Shown here: in pieces, positions 46,700 to 58,557 of the stretch
Layout of the letters: each line of letters starts with the position of its first letter
How positions within the stretch are numbered: the first letter of the stretch is position 1
Assembly: GCA_013339895.1 (NCBI GenBank)
Contig: JABACO010000019.1
Coordinates: 7,912,466 to 7,976,465, forward strand
DNA length: 64,000 bases
Reading direction: 5' to 3'
Source: Ephydatia muelleri
Lineage: Eukaryota > Porifera > Demospongiae > Spongillida > Spongillidae
Notes under the pieces: generated by a model
Told to the model about the DNA's origin: nothing
The model's database searches: none
The model's input: only the letters and a program-made list of their open reading frames with translations
Made by a program: the position numbers and the translations under genes

Positions 46700-49380
46700 C
46701 ATGTGTGAATATGTTTATTACACAATTTGTGTTTCTATAGCAACCATTGAACCTTCTGGTTAGTACAGAGCATCCACTTCGCACCAGAGTAAAATGGCTG
46801 CTCCTCTGGTATTTTGAGGACCAGCTCAAGGCAAAGTATGCCCAATACATCTCCATATTGGATGTGAGTGTGTGCCAGGACCCTTCTATCTCTTATCCTC
46901 ATACCGTGTTTATCACCTATCTCACCACCTCCATTTACGTATTGCATTTTCATACACTTCCATGTGTTTCACAAGCCTTAACCCTCTGTTACCACTACTA
47001 CACACTCATCATCTTAACCCTTAGCTGCCATGCTTCTACACACTCGTCATCTTAACCCTCTGCTGCCATGCTTATACACACTCATCATCTTAACCCTCTG
47101 CTGCCATGCTTCTACACACTCATCACCTTAACCCTCTGCTGCCACTGCTACACATAGGTACCCTGTGTTTTCATTCCATAACTGCTTCTTCTTACTTCTA
47201 TGCCCCGAGTCCCATTCCGATTCCTCATATCTCCATACCCAGCACCTGTCACACGACACAGTGGCCAACATACGAGAGAAGGTGCTAGGCCATATCTTTG
47301 ACCTCCTCTACCAGAAGCCAGAGCAGGAGCAGTCCCTCCTCCAACTGTTGGTCAACAAACTTGGTGACCCTGTCAGAAAGGTGGCCTCCAAGTGCATCTT
47401 CTTCCTCCTCAAGCTGTGTACGTTGGTGCAGGGAGGTCCTGGGAGTGGTTTAGGTTTGAGTTAGGGACAGCACAGACCAGGGTAGCATTAATTAGAAGCG
47501 TCTAACGTGTGGGCAGGACTTTGCTCAGAGCAAACACACACACACACACACACACAAAGCTTCTACTTCATGTCAGAAGTATGCTTCTGATATGTAGTGT
47601 TTCATGTCAGATGAGAAGTGTGATTCTGATAGGAATTACTTCCCATCCCCAGTAAGGCTATGATTCTCACCCCGCTGTGTGTTGCTTGCAAAGCAATTTG
47701 TTTCCATAATGGTTGCACAAAGAAATGTTTTATTGTTTCTGGAATAGATCACAAATCTTTCTGTGAAAATGAAGACATAGAATAGCATGTACATAGTATT
47801 ATCTGGATCATTACTTTACAAGATGTCCCTCAATGAAGGAAAATTCACCACAAGTAGATATATTAGTCACAAATAACGACTTCAAATTCTGACATTAATT
47901 TTTAATATGGTTAATTAAAATGAAATGTAAATATGCAAAACTGCTTATAACGAAGGGCTGAAAATCAAATGTTTGACCATTAATAACTGGTGAATTAGTT
48001 ATTTATTTTTAGGTTACAGTTTTAGCCAAGTAACTCGTGTTATTAATTTTTTTTTAACTTGAATATGGTGAGCACTTAATCTTGAGTGGGACACCTCTTA
48101 TGTAGAGAGCATTGACTCCTTAATAAAGCACACCCATTGCTGTTCATTGCTTCCTCTAGTGAACCACCATATCAACATGAAGGTGATCGTTGCCAAGGAG
48201 ATTGAGATTCTCATCCACAGACCCAACATCAACCCCAAGGCACAGTATGTTATTCCATGATGACACTGACCCTCCATGTGGGTGTGGCAGGGGTAGTCTT
48301 GTCCCCAGACCTGTGTACATGTACGTAAGCAATTATCACATCATTTATCATGCTACATACGGTGGGTCCAGGAAATAAGTCACACGAACTTGTTCCATTG
48401 CTTCTAAATATTGAATCACCAATCAGAGTGCTGCTTCATCGTGACATCACGTGATGTCACGGTGTCGTTATAATGAGCCCAACCTCATCCCCATCACTAC
48501 TTCACCTTCACACCTCATCCCCATCACTACTTCACCTTCACGTCTCATCCCCATCACTACTTCACCTTCACACCTCATCCCCATCACTACTTCACCTTCA
48601 CACCTCATCCCCATCACTACTTCACCTTCACACCTCATCCCCATCACTACTTCACCTTCACACCTCATCCCCATCACTACTTCACCTTCTAACCTGTTTT
48701 TACCAGGGAGGTAAACCTTTAGTGGTGAAAAATCAGGTGGAAAATTCATTAAAAAATAGGTGAAACATCGTTGAACTGCCATTGCTAACACACACAGTGT
48801 CATGCCCAGCTGTCTCCATCAGTTGCTACAGGAGAATGCTCCAGGGGAGTGGCATCATGATGAAGCAGCTTCTGATTGGTGCTTCAATATTTAGAAGCAA
48901 CGGAACAAGTTTGTGCGACTTGTTTCCCAGACCCACTGTACGTAGCATTGTACATTATGTGATAATTGCTTGCGTATGCAGGTCTGGGGACGAGACTAGG
49001 ACAGGGTCTGGGGCCAGGGAAACAGGTCACACACATTGACCACCATCTGCTCTGTTTTCAGATACTATGGTGTTTGTTGTCTCAACCAGTTTGTGATCAA
49101 CCAAGAAGACCAGGCCTTGGCAGGGAAGTTAGTGGATATATACCTGACCTTCTTCAAGGTGAGGGTGTGAGAGGGAGGGAGGAGTCTTGTGTATGAAGTA
49201 CCCTCATGAAGGTGCTCACCTACATACCCACCTGTGCCATTGCCATGCACAGTACACATTCAAGGTCACATGTGTAGCATATTCTGGCCCAATAGGTGTA
49301 CGTGAAGCAACGACAGTTGGATGCCAAAGTCTTGGCCGCCATTTTGACTGGCATCAACAGGGCATTCCCGTTTGTCAAGG

Positions 49381-49411
<31 letters not shown>

Positions 49412-51832
49412 TGTGTGTGCATGTGCGTGTGTGTCTATATGTGCTGGTATATATGCTGTATGCTGTGCACATGCTAAGGGGGTGTGTATACCTTTGTATG
49501 TGTGACAAAGTGAGTGGGTGGGAAAGTATTGATGTAATCCAGTTGTTCCCTCATCTTAGGGGAAATCCCTTCATTGGAGGACCATCTGCACACACTGTTC
49601 AAGGTGGTCCATGTTGGTCCTGTTGCCACGGGGATCCAGTCCCTCATGCTGCTCTACCAGATCATGGAGTCCAAGCAGGCCGTGTCTGGTCGCTACTACC
49701 AGGCCCTGTACACCAAGCTACTAGATCCAGCATTGAGGAACCTCAGTGGACAGGTAAGGCTGTTTGCTATCGATGTCCTCGTGGTAGGGGAGCTTAGCTT
49801 TCTTTCCCTGATACATGTATGTGGTTCATTGATATGTATACAACCAACTCTAGCTGTGTGTTGTTGTGTGCTGCACCTTGATGTGATTTATATCCTGTCT
49901 TCCATCTTCTGACCCTCTCCAACCTCCCTCTCCACTGTCCGCCCCTCCTCCCCCTCCACTGTCCGCCCCTCCTCCCCCTCCACTGTCCGCCCCTCCTCCC
50001 CCTCCACTGTCCGCCCCTCCTTCCCCTCCACTGTCTGCCCCTCCACTGTCTGCCCCTCCTCCCTCTCCACTGTCTGCCCCTCCTCCCCCTCCACTGTCCG
50101 CCCCTCCTCCCCCTCCACTGTCCGCCCCTCTTCCCCCTCCACTGTCCGCCCCTCCTCCCCCTTCCTCCAGGCTATGTTTCTAAATGTGCTGTACAAGTCT
50201 CTCAAGAGTGATCCTGTCATGAACAGGGTTAAGGTATTGTTCAACATGGCTGATGTGCTTGTGTGTTATGCTTGTGTAACCTTCCCCTCAAGGCTTTTCT
50301 CAAGCGCATTCTGCAGGTGTGCGGGTCACACGCACCATCCTTCGTGTGTGGGTGTCTGATACTTATTTCTGAGGCAAGTTTAGTCCTTCGAGATCACCTT
50401 ATGAGGTGCTCACTAATTAGCACGGAATGCTCATTGCAAACGTGTTTCCGTTGGTGCAGGTTCTTAAGCTCCGCCCAACCCTGTGGTCGTTCATACTCCA
50501 ATCGGAGAGCACCGATTTGGAACACTTCAGTGATGTTGTCGAGGAAACAGAGAAGTTGGTTGTGTGTGGAGATGTCTCAGAGGATGAGCAGTCTGCTGGT
50601 GGTGGCCATGGTAACAAAGAGGGGCACCAGACTTGTAGTGGTCATGGCAACAAGGAGGGAGGGGAATCCTCTTACATCATTGACCACAGGAACCCTCTTC
50701 ATTGTGGAGCCGAGAGCACCTGTCTGTGGGAGCTGGAGAGAGTAAGGCCACACCTCGTTCCTCCTAGAAGGGTCCTCTCGTACACACACATGTGCCAAAT
50801 GCTCTCAGAATGTGGAATTAGGTGGCTGTTTGTGTTATACTACTATCAATTTAGAAGGAATGAATGTTGTGTCTAGTGTGGTCACATGTCCTCTTAACCC
50901 CTAGCTCTCCAATCACTACCATCCGTCAGTCCATTGCTTTGCTAGCACGATTGCTTCAGTAAGTCATAGCCGGATGTATATAGGTTTGTTTGTTACGGTG
51001 CTTAACATGAATGCAATGTCTTTGTAATACACCATACACTCCTGACACCATTGAAACAACAGATAACATGATATATTTAAACAACCGATATTAAAACCTT
51101 ATAGTTGTGTGAGGATATTGCTTCTTTACACGTTTATACTTGCTATTTTGCTGTGCTATACAGAAGCAAATGGTATGCTCACTTGACTGTCTTCTTTTCA
51201 GGGGGAGAGCATCAGTTACCATGGAGATCCGCTGCAGGACTTCACACTGATCAGGTGATCATCATGTTGTAGGGTGGGAAGAAGTGGAGGAGAGGAAAGT
51301 GATGGGTGGGCCGGGAAGGAGGGTGGGAGATGGGTGGGGTCAGGAGGGAGAGGGGAGGAGAGGGAAGGACACAGGTGACTGGATTTGGGTGTGTGCAGGT
51401 TCCTGGATAGGTTTGTGTACAAGAACCCCAAGCAGAAAGAAAGGGACCATGGAGGCTCCGTGATGCAAGTGAGTTTCAGTTCAGAGCATGCATGAGTGTG
51501 TCTCATGGCGTACCTGACATCAACACAGAGACTGTCTCGAGTGTACATGGACACAAAGAAGGAAGTGCCTGGTGAGTGGTCACACCCTTGTGACCGTATA
51601 TGGGCATGTTACAAATGCCCTACATTTGCATCATCATCATCCTATTGGGTCTCCCTACCAGCATGTAGCGCACTATGGGATACATTTAGACTTCCTGTGC
51701 AGGATTGTTCAGTCATTGGTGTTAGTTCTGTCATGTGGTGGGTACCTCTCTGCAGCTAATTCAGCATCCTTTGCTGCTATGAATGAGGCAAATGTGCGGA
51801 ACGATGAGTTGTTTATGTACAGGTTAGCCTGT

Positions 51833-51875
<43 letters not shown>

Positions 51876-53244
51876 GGTGTGTGTGTGTGTGTGTGTGTGT
51901 TTGTGTGCCTGTGTGTGTGTGTTTGTGTGCCTGTGTGTGTGTGTTTGTGTGCCTGTGTGTGTGTGTTTGTGTGCCTGTGTGTGTGTGTGTGTGTTTGTGT
52001 GCCTGTGTGTGTGCGTGTATCTGTGTGTGGGTGTGTATTGTGTAGTTGTGTGCCATTTGCGGCTGTCATTATACATGTTGTGTGTGTTCAAATGTTGAGA
52101 TCATATGCATATACAATGTTATATTCCTTGCACACTCCACACACTCCACACTTACACCTATGATATATTACACCTGTGCACATCAACTTCCATATCTGAC
52201 ACACACACACCATCAGGTACTTCAAGCACAAAGCTGATAAAGACACAAAGTCAAGAAAGACACAGGAGGGGGAGGAGGCAGAGGAGCCCACAGAGCTGGA
52301 TGAAATGGAAGAAAGTGACTACAACATGGACTTTGCTGGGTCAGTACCTTGCAATCTGTCTCCCCTTCATTTTGTGTGTCCCTCCATGGTGTGTGCAGCC
52401 AGCTTGAGAGGGAAGCCAAGGCCAAGACACAGAAAGGAAAGAAGAAGGCTAGACGTGGTAGTGAGGAGGAAGAGGAGGAGGGAGAGGAGTTTGATGGTGG
52501 TGCTGGTGATGAAGATGATGATGGTGTGTGTGACCCATCATATGACTTTACTGTGTTCTGACATCTCCCCTCCATCATGTTCTCTCCCTCCTCCCCCCTC
52601 AGAATTCGATTATGATGCTTTGGGTGATGATGACTTTGATGACAGTGATGATGAAGGGGGTGGAGCCAAGGACCAGGCCACAGAGCAGGAGATGGAGAAG
52701 CTGCTGTTAGACAACATGTCTTCTGAAGAGGAGGGAGGGGAGGAGGAGGCTGAACCAGCCAAGAAGAGGAGGAAACAAAGGTTGCTGTATTACCTCTAAT
52801 GGCTACCATTTTACATACCATTCTGTTCCAACCTTCCAGAGATGTGGAGGAGAAAGAGGAGTTTGAGCCTGACACTATGTTTGCTTCAGCTGAGGAGGTA
52901 TGTGCTCTCCCTCCCTCCCCTCCACCCCCCCCACCCCCCTTCCTTTTGACATCTCAGTTTTTTTAAATAAACCATACACAGTCAGAACCATGGAGTTAGC
53001 ATTAAATAGAATTTATGTTACATTTCTTCTTCCCCATAATCTGTTCTAGTTTGCTCATCTGCTGGAGACAGCGGGAACAGAAGAGAATAGCAAGCAGCTG
53101 CAGTGGGAGGGGAAACAGCGTCATGGCAACAGAGGAAGGGAGAGAGGGGGGCTGAGGGGAAGGGGAGGTGCACGAGGTAGAGGTGGCTCAAGAGGACGAG
53201 GAGGACCAAGGACCTCAAGGGGAGCAAGAAGAGGAAGACACTAA
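43368..53244 (+). CDS. CEBPZ: CEBPZ / NOC1-family protein
   Basis: Twenty-six exons: 43368-43424, 43484-43579, 43770-44285, 44349-44454, 44581-44684, 46025-46112, 46522-46589, 46741-46863, 47243-47417, 48160-48244, 49062-49158, 49296-49380, 49560-49753, 50171-50233, 50293-50373, 50460-50741, 50905-50958, 51202-51254, 51399-51468, 51529-51571, 51756-51822, 52217-52339, 52399-52523, 52603-52780, 52840-52897, 53050-53244. The total of 3186 nt encodes 1061 aa (human 1054). Diagnostic pieces: DRKLKALKQ, LLLWYFEDQLK, LVNKLGDP, AAILTGINRAFPF, the CBF/Mak21 core in exons 13-16 with NPLHCGAESTCLWEL, and ISYHGDPLQDFTL plus RFLDRFVYKNPK. Acidic exons 22-24 and an RGG-rich end follow. The family (yeast Noc1/Mak21) acts in 60S pre-ribosome assembly. 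Intron 15 starts with GC (GAG|GCAAGT). A lysine-rich exon 3 is unusually long. Confidence 0.95.
44985..45955 (+). repeat. 0.97-kb pure pyrimidine tract in CEBPZ intron 5
   Basis: (CTCTCCTCC)n and variants, nearly free of purines. It is transcribed as polypyrimidine RNA immediately upstream of the exon 6 acceptor (46024). Confidence 0.95.
46613..46700. repeat. (GT)n microsatellite in CEBPZ intron 7
   Basis: Near-pure GT run 40 bp upstream of the exon 8 acceptor. Confidence 0.95.
46978..47157. repeat. 39-bp minisatellite in CEBPZ intron 8
   Basis: About 4.5 copies of a unit with TTAACCCTCTGCTGCCATGC and CTACACACTCATCATC. Confidence 0.9.
47418..48159. other. CEBPZ intron 9
   Basis: 742-bp AT-rich intron with a short (CA)n at 47527-47556. 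No other feature. Confidence 0.7.
48480..48692. repeat. 30-bp minisatellite, seven copies, in CEBPZ intron 10
   Basis: Nearly perfect units of CACCTCATCCCCATCACTAC plus TTCACCTTCA. An inverted pair of ACTTGTTCC-type segments flanks it (48385-48480 and 48880-48930). Confidence 0.95.
49381..49432. repeat. GT microsatellite at CEBPZ exon 12 donor
   Basis: The donor GTGTGT of exon 12 is the first unit of the repeat, so repeat length lies directly at the splice site. Confidence 0.85.
49915..50165. repeat. 24-bp pyrimidine-rich minisatellite in CEBPZ intron 13
   Basis: About ten units of CCTCCCCCTCCACTGTCCGC type ending at the exon 14 acceptor (50170), which they supply with its polypyrimidine tract. 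Confidence 0.9.
51833..52040. repeat. GT-rich microsatellite with GTGCCTGT units in CEBPZ intron 21
   Basis: (GT)n interspersed with a unit of about 26 bp containing TTTGTGTGCCTGTG, at least five copies. Confidence 0.9.
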
Positions 53245-53336
53245 CTCTCTCTTCCAATGGACACACCACACTGACACACACACAGTGCTATTCATATTTG
53301 TTTATCCAATGGTTTGTTGTGACCTGTATTGAGTAT

Positions 53337-53342
53337 AATAAA
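53337..53342 (+). terminator. Polyadenylation signal of CEBPZ
   Basis: AATAAA 92 bases after the CEBPZ stop codon. Confidence 0.6.
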
Positions 53343-53435
53343 TATGACAACACAACGTATACTTCATTTCTGTCTGCAGCTACTTTGCTAGTGTATTTGC
53401 ATGCCTTGCACTCATTATTCATGGTGAATGAATAC

Positions 53436-53793
53436 ATGCCTACATGTAAGGTACAAAACAAAAGCTACAAACAAGGTGTTTAGTCACATTTGTTTATCAG
53501 TGGATACTCATGTCAAGAAACCAGTATAGCTAACTATACCGTGGGCCACGTGCCAGTTAAAGGCTCAACATTGTGAATTAGCTGCTAACTATACCGTAGG
53601 CCACATGCACTGTTGTCCCTTGGGAGATGTTGCAGCATAGGGCTTCAAGTCATATGACAGACTCCAAATAAACATCTACAGTAGTGAAGTTATACTGGTA
53701 CTTGTCATGAGTATCCAGCTCTTAGTTGATACACAAATGTGACTACACACCTTGCTTGTAGCATTTGTTTCGTACCTTATATGTAAGCATGTA
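53436..53793. mobile_element. Inverted-repeat element downstream of CEBPZ
   Basis: Arms 53436-53517 and 53700-53793 are inverted copies (TACATGTAAGGTAC...GGATACTCATG). The centre has two direct copies of CTAACTATACCGT-GGCCAC (about 53530 and 53585). It is noncoding and lies precisely between CEBPZ and its copied 3' end. Confidence 0.75.
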
Positions 53794-53925
53794 GTATGTG
53801 GCCTTGATATACCTGTCTATCTGTACACAACAGTTGGCATCAAGCTGACGGAGCCCAGTGTCCAATTCTGCGTGTGTCTGTGTGTGTGGCTGTCAGTGTG
53901 TGTGTATGTGTTATGGTATGTGTGT

Positions 53926-54640
53926 GTGTTCAAATGTTGAGATCATGTGCATATACACCTTGCACACTCCAAACACTCCACACTTACACTTCTTTGACCT
54001 TCAGCACAAAGCTGATATGTAACACACACACCATCATAGGCTAAACCTGGAGGAAACAAAGGTTGCTATTTTAATTAGATTACCTCTAACGGCTACCATT
54101 TTACGTACATTCTGTTTGAACCTTCCAGAGATGTGCAGGAGAAAGAGGAGTTTGAGCCTGACACGGTATGTGGCTCTCACTCACTCCCCCTCCCCTCCTA
54201 CCTTCCTTTTAACATCTGCTATGCTTTTTAGATTTTTACAAACAACTAAATGGCTTCTGATATGAAATAGCAATACACCCCCAATCCAAGGTGATGTGAG
54301 AAACTTGTTGTGCACCCAGACAGAACCATGGAGTTAGCATTAAATAGAATTTGTGTACATTTCCTCTTCTAATTCGTTCTTCTAGTTTGCTCGTCTGCTA
54401 GAGACAGCGGGAAAAGAAGAGAATAGCAAGCAGCTGCAGTGGGAGGGGAGACTGTGTCATGGCAACAGAGGAAGTGAGAGAGGGGGGCTGATGGGAAGGG
54501 GAGGGGCACGAGGTAGAGGTGGTTCAAGAGGATGGGGAGGACCAAGGACCTCAAGGGGAGCAAGACAAGGAAGACACTAACTCTCTTCCAATGGACACAC
54601 CACACTGACACACACAATGGTACTTATGTTTGATTTGTAG
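53926..54640 (+). pseudogene. Tandem copy of CEBPZ 3' end (exons 25-26)
   Basis: Begins with a copy of CEBPZ intron 21 (52075-52160), then the end of exon 24, an exon 25 copy (54129-54165, shortened by 21 nt, frame kept) and an exon 26 copy (54386-54580, 195 nt, as in the parent). The exon 26 copy is fully open, with the RGG region changed at a few positions (for example RGRG to RGWG) and the same stop. It may be a relic or an alternative terminal exon pair. No start or upstream exons are present. Confidence 0.8.
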
Positions 54641-55148
54641 TGACCAATCATTGAATATCATCAATGTAGTATGTCTGCATCTGTTTCTGTTTGTGAGTAT
54701 GGGTCAGTTTGCATGCATACAATTATATCTTTTGAATGCATGTCTAGATGTGAACATGAATATGCTAAGGCATATTCAAATTTGTTTGGGTTATGCGCTG
54801 GAACATCCAATTCTAAGTGCCTCCAAAACTTAAAGGCAATTAGCCAATCATTTTAAGTATTGGTACTGCAAGTAAAATTTCGATGAGTTTAAACTTGTGG
54901 CCCCACCCGCATATAATTTCTCACCTGCAAATTGTAATTAAGTCACATGAAATTGTGTACAAAAAAAAAAAATCGTTCACTTGGAGAAGGCACAGAACCC
55001 ATTTGCATTTCTGCTCTGCCCACCCAAGCGAAGGACAGTACAGTGAGGTGGGACTACTGTTGCTATGAAATATGGCAATAGCAGCATACAAGGTCAATGG
55101 AAAGGCGGGCAGCAGGTGGAGTCCAGGGACAGGGTCAAATAGGCAGCT
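54641..55148. other. Intergenic spacer
   Basis: AT-rich, with a short A run at 54960-54972. No gene seen; probably the 3' UTR of the downstream minus-strand gene. Confidence 0.5.
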
Positions 55149-56248
55149 TCATCCTATCTTACACGGCACACAGGCATAACCAGTTCTTCCTGTTGAGGTG
55201 ACGGGGGGAGATAGTTCCCCTCTCGTCACCAGCTCTGACTGCTTGGGGTAGACTGGGACTGCACATGTCAACCTCGTCTTCTCGCTGTTGTTAGGTACTC
55301 GACTCTCCTCTTCTTGTGTGTAGCTAGGGTGTGTCCTGACATGGGTTTGCGTTGTAAGCAGCTCTGATAACTCTGGATTTGTTGGGATGATCCCCGCAAC
55401 AAGCCCACTGTTCCCGGGCGTGGCCCGCTCTTCCTGTGGTTGGTAACGATTGATGCACGCAACCAACAAGAAGAGCCAGATAATCACGACGTTGCGGTAA
55501 ACGAAGCTCGCAGCGTGAGAGGCAGCTTCGGGAGAGAACAGGTTGGGCGTGGCTATAGCCTTGCTGAAGAAGGTTGGTATCAGGATATTCCAGTGGAAAT
55601 AGAGGAGGACGCGCAATGACAGGAGATTTTTGAGGGACTTCTTTTGTTCCCAGTCTAGTTGATTAGCCCAACGCCTGCTCATTGGCATAATAGTGGCCGT
55701 GAAAAAAGCTGCAGTGGTAAAAAATATAATAAAAAGTTATGCGGTAAATAGCAGTAAATACCTGAAAAGACGCTTTGTGCGCTTCGAATCCCGGCTGTCA
55801 AATAGAACGGCGTTTTAAGAGTACTTCCCATCTCCAGCTGGTCTACGGAACCACTAGCCTTGGTGACGATGAAGGAGAACGTGCCAGCGGATAGCAGTCC
55901 CGCGAAGAACAAGACGGCAATTTCCAACCAGCGAAGTCGCGTCCATGATCGTACTACGACCAGGCGGGTATGCCATAACAGGTGCGCTTGATGGTACATG
56001 CAGGCCAATGAGCTTGTAATGACGACAAGCCAAGTCGCGGCGTGAAGTGGCGCTTCTACAAGTCGAAGGTCACCTATCGCTGAAGGCAAGTACTGTTGGA
56101 GGCCTATCTGATCCGTAACACAAAAGTCTCTGGCGAGGATCGCCAGGAGTCTGGCGACAAGCAACAGCCCTCCAACAGCGACAACCAGTGCCGTGGGCAG
56201 ATTGGCAACAAAAATTATTTTGGCCATCTGGTAGAGCCGTAGAGGCAT
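55149..56248 (-). CDS. Multi-pass membrane protein, family not recognised
   Basis: Two exons, 56248-55762 and 55708-55149, joined by a 53-bp GT-AG intron in phase 1: 1047 nt, 348 aa. About six hydrophobic spans are visible. They lie roughly at residues 11-37 (containing ALVVAVGGLLLVARLLAIL), 68-90, 110-132, 145-170 (across the intron), 192-215 (LLSLRVLLYFHWNILIPTFF) and 236-255 (NVVIIWLFLLVA). They are followed by a polar tail of about 90 residues rich in Ser, Thr and Glu, probably cytosolic. There is no signal peptide apart from the first span. The layout recalls small sponge/animal multi-pass receptors or TMEM proteins, but I cannot name it. The start ATG is the first in the open frame. Confidence 0.7.
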
Positions 56249-56880
56249 ATGGCCACGTCGTCGCGATCAGGCGGTAGGCGGTTAACTGTTGTTAACTTAC
56301 ATGCACCAGAGATAATATAAACGAAGTGAGTGTCTCAGTGCTACCAACACGGAATTATATTCTCTGCATGTAGACATTTTAGTATGCCGAGTAACCTTGT
56401 ACTTACTTTGGACTAGCTTACCGCAAAACAACGGTCGTCAGACGAAATCGCTCATATTTCCATTGCGGGCCTGACGAGTGTTTGCGCAGATCGTTTGCCG
56501 GACTATAAATATATTGACTAGCGCATGCGCATATAACGTATGTTACTATGAGGTAATATCGAAAGCTACAAAGAAAATGAAAAGTATGCAGATGTGCACG
56601 CAAAACGCTCACAATGATGGAACCCTGGTTTCTGCAACAGCTAGATCAATCACACTGAATCTGAAAACTCGCTATGATGCACCTTTTAAGCCCATTATAG
56701 AGCGCAGGAGAGAGAAGCTAAGGCAGCATCTTATCCAGGCAATAGTTGTGCCATGCATGCACCATGCATAGCAAAACAGAATGATGCATTACACTCGATT
56801 TTAAGAGTGCTATAGCAGAAAGATATATCACTCGCAAAATCTAGTGGAATCCGATTAACGGTGACAAACTAAACACAAGT
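56249..56880. other. Upstream region of the membrane-protein gene
   Basis: Contains a palindromic TGCGCATGCGCA-like site near 56522-56532 (NRF1-type, GCGCATGCGC). No clear exon otherwise. Confidence 0.4.
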
Positions 56881-56904
56881 GACACAAGGCAAAAATTCTC
56901 ACGA

Positions 56905-56931
56905 CACACACACAACACACACACACACACA

Positions 56932-56969
<38 letters not shown>

Positions 56970-57078
56970 ACAACACAGACAACACACACACAGACACACA
57001 CACACCACACACACACACACACACCACACAGCACAACACACACAGACACACACACACCACACCACACACACACACAGT
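56905..57078. repeat. CA microsatellite
   Basis: (CA)n with AGACACAC interruptions. Confidence 0.95.
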
Positions 57079-57125
57079 GAAATATTTAGCACACTTGAGA
57101 TTCTGGTGTGTTTGGGGCCAATCTG

Positions 57126-57368
57126 TTACCTGGAAGCTGTTGAATATGCCATGCAAAGACAATGGGTGGCAGCGTCCCAAAGGTCCAGGCTATGCCCAGA
57201 ATGTGGGAGGATGGATGTGGACGCATGGACAGTCCTGTTTGTCCCCAAGATAATGGATAGGGTAGGGATCATGGCCACGCCAGTCTCCTTTATGCCTTCT
57301 GCGGAAGTGGAGCCTTCATCTTGCATGAATATCTTCCTGAATGTCAGACAAGAAACATCACATTTACC
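57126..57368 (-). other. Possible coding exon, unknown
   Basis: An open minus-strand stretch containing DEGSTSAEGIKETGVAMIPT and a hydrophobic segment (MIPTLSIILG), with a donor-like GTAACAG at 57130-57124. An equally open plus-strand frame overlaps it. No domain recognised; low support. Confidence 0.25.
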
Positions 57369-57454
57369 CTGAAAATAAAAGTTCATATGATAGTGTGCAC
57401 ATACATGTACACCTATTTACAACACTTAGATGCAATCATGCAATGCAGTACATG

Positions 57455-57966
57455 CTCACACACACCCACACACACACACTCACACACACACACACACACA
57501 TGCATGCATGCAACCCACACACACACACGCATGCAACACACACACACACACACACACACGCCAACACCACCACACACACACATCACACACACGCATGCAA
57601 CACACACACACACATCACACACACGCATGCAACACACATCACACAACATGTGCACACCCCACCACACAACACATGCACACACATATGAACACGCATGCAC
57701 ACACACGCATGCACACATGCCACATACACACATGCCACATACACACGCACACACAAGCACGCACACACAACACATGCACACACCACACAACAATACACAC
57801 ACACACACACACGCAAACACACACAACAACACATGCATGCACACACAATGCCACACACACACAAGCACGCACATAAAACACATACACACATATGCACACA
57901 AGCAAACACATACACACGCACACAAGCACACACACACAACACATGCACACACACACCACACAACAC
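57455..57966. repeat. 0.5-kb CA/CATG microsatellite block
   Basis: (CA)n with frequent GCATGCA and AACACA units. Confidence 0.95.
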
Positions 57967-58194
57967 ATGTAAAACTCTAATTGCTAACTAGCAATAGCAC
58001 AAATTGTGTATGTTTTAACTGCACATTACATGTATCTATCAATGAACCTGTTGCCAGGGAAGAATACCTGCACATTATGCAAAGGACACACACAGAATTC
58101 AAGGTGCAAGCAGCACACACAACACACATGCACACACACAACACGCCATACAAACAAGCACGCACATAAAACACATACATACATATGCACACAC

Positions 58195-58557
58195 GCAGGG
58201 TGGATTTTGGTATCCGACAGCGGATAACTGGCTGCTGTGTATGTGGGCCTAGAAGGGTGGGGCCTGATGCCTGTGTGCAAGCCTTGATGGCTGTGTCAAT
58301 CACCAAGATTGACTGTGTTGGCCTGGAGGGTTGGATCCCATCAGTGGATGTTGGCAAGCCAACCTGAGCTATTGGAGGGGTGGTACGTCTCTGATCTATT
58401 TTTCCTCCTTGCTCCCCAACACAGGTGTGTTCCTCAACAGGAGCATGGCCACCACTGGGCAACCTAGAGGGACCCAGAGTTGAGGAGGCTGGCCTGACCC
58501 CTGCCAGCAACAGTACTGAGAAGCAGGGCAGATAGCACCACCAAGAAATACCTTGGG
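58195..58557 (-). other. Possible coding exon running into the gap
   Basis: The minus-strand frame is open from the gap edge for about 120 codons (contains EEHTCVGEQGGKIDQRRTTP and SILVIDTAIKACTQASGPTL) before entering CA repeat. Unknown family. A plus-strand open frame overlaps 58185-58367. Weak evidence. Confidence 0.25.

Noticed and set aside
48451..48803. Repetitive 87-111-residue frames
   Set aside because: Translation of the 30-bp minisatellite in CEBPZ intron 10.
57413..57980. Long His/Thr or Cys/Val frames
   Set aside because: (CA)n microsatellite translations.
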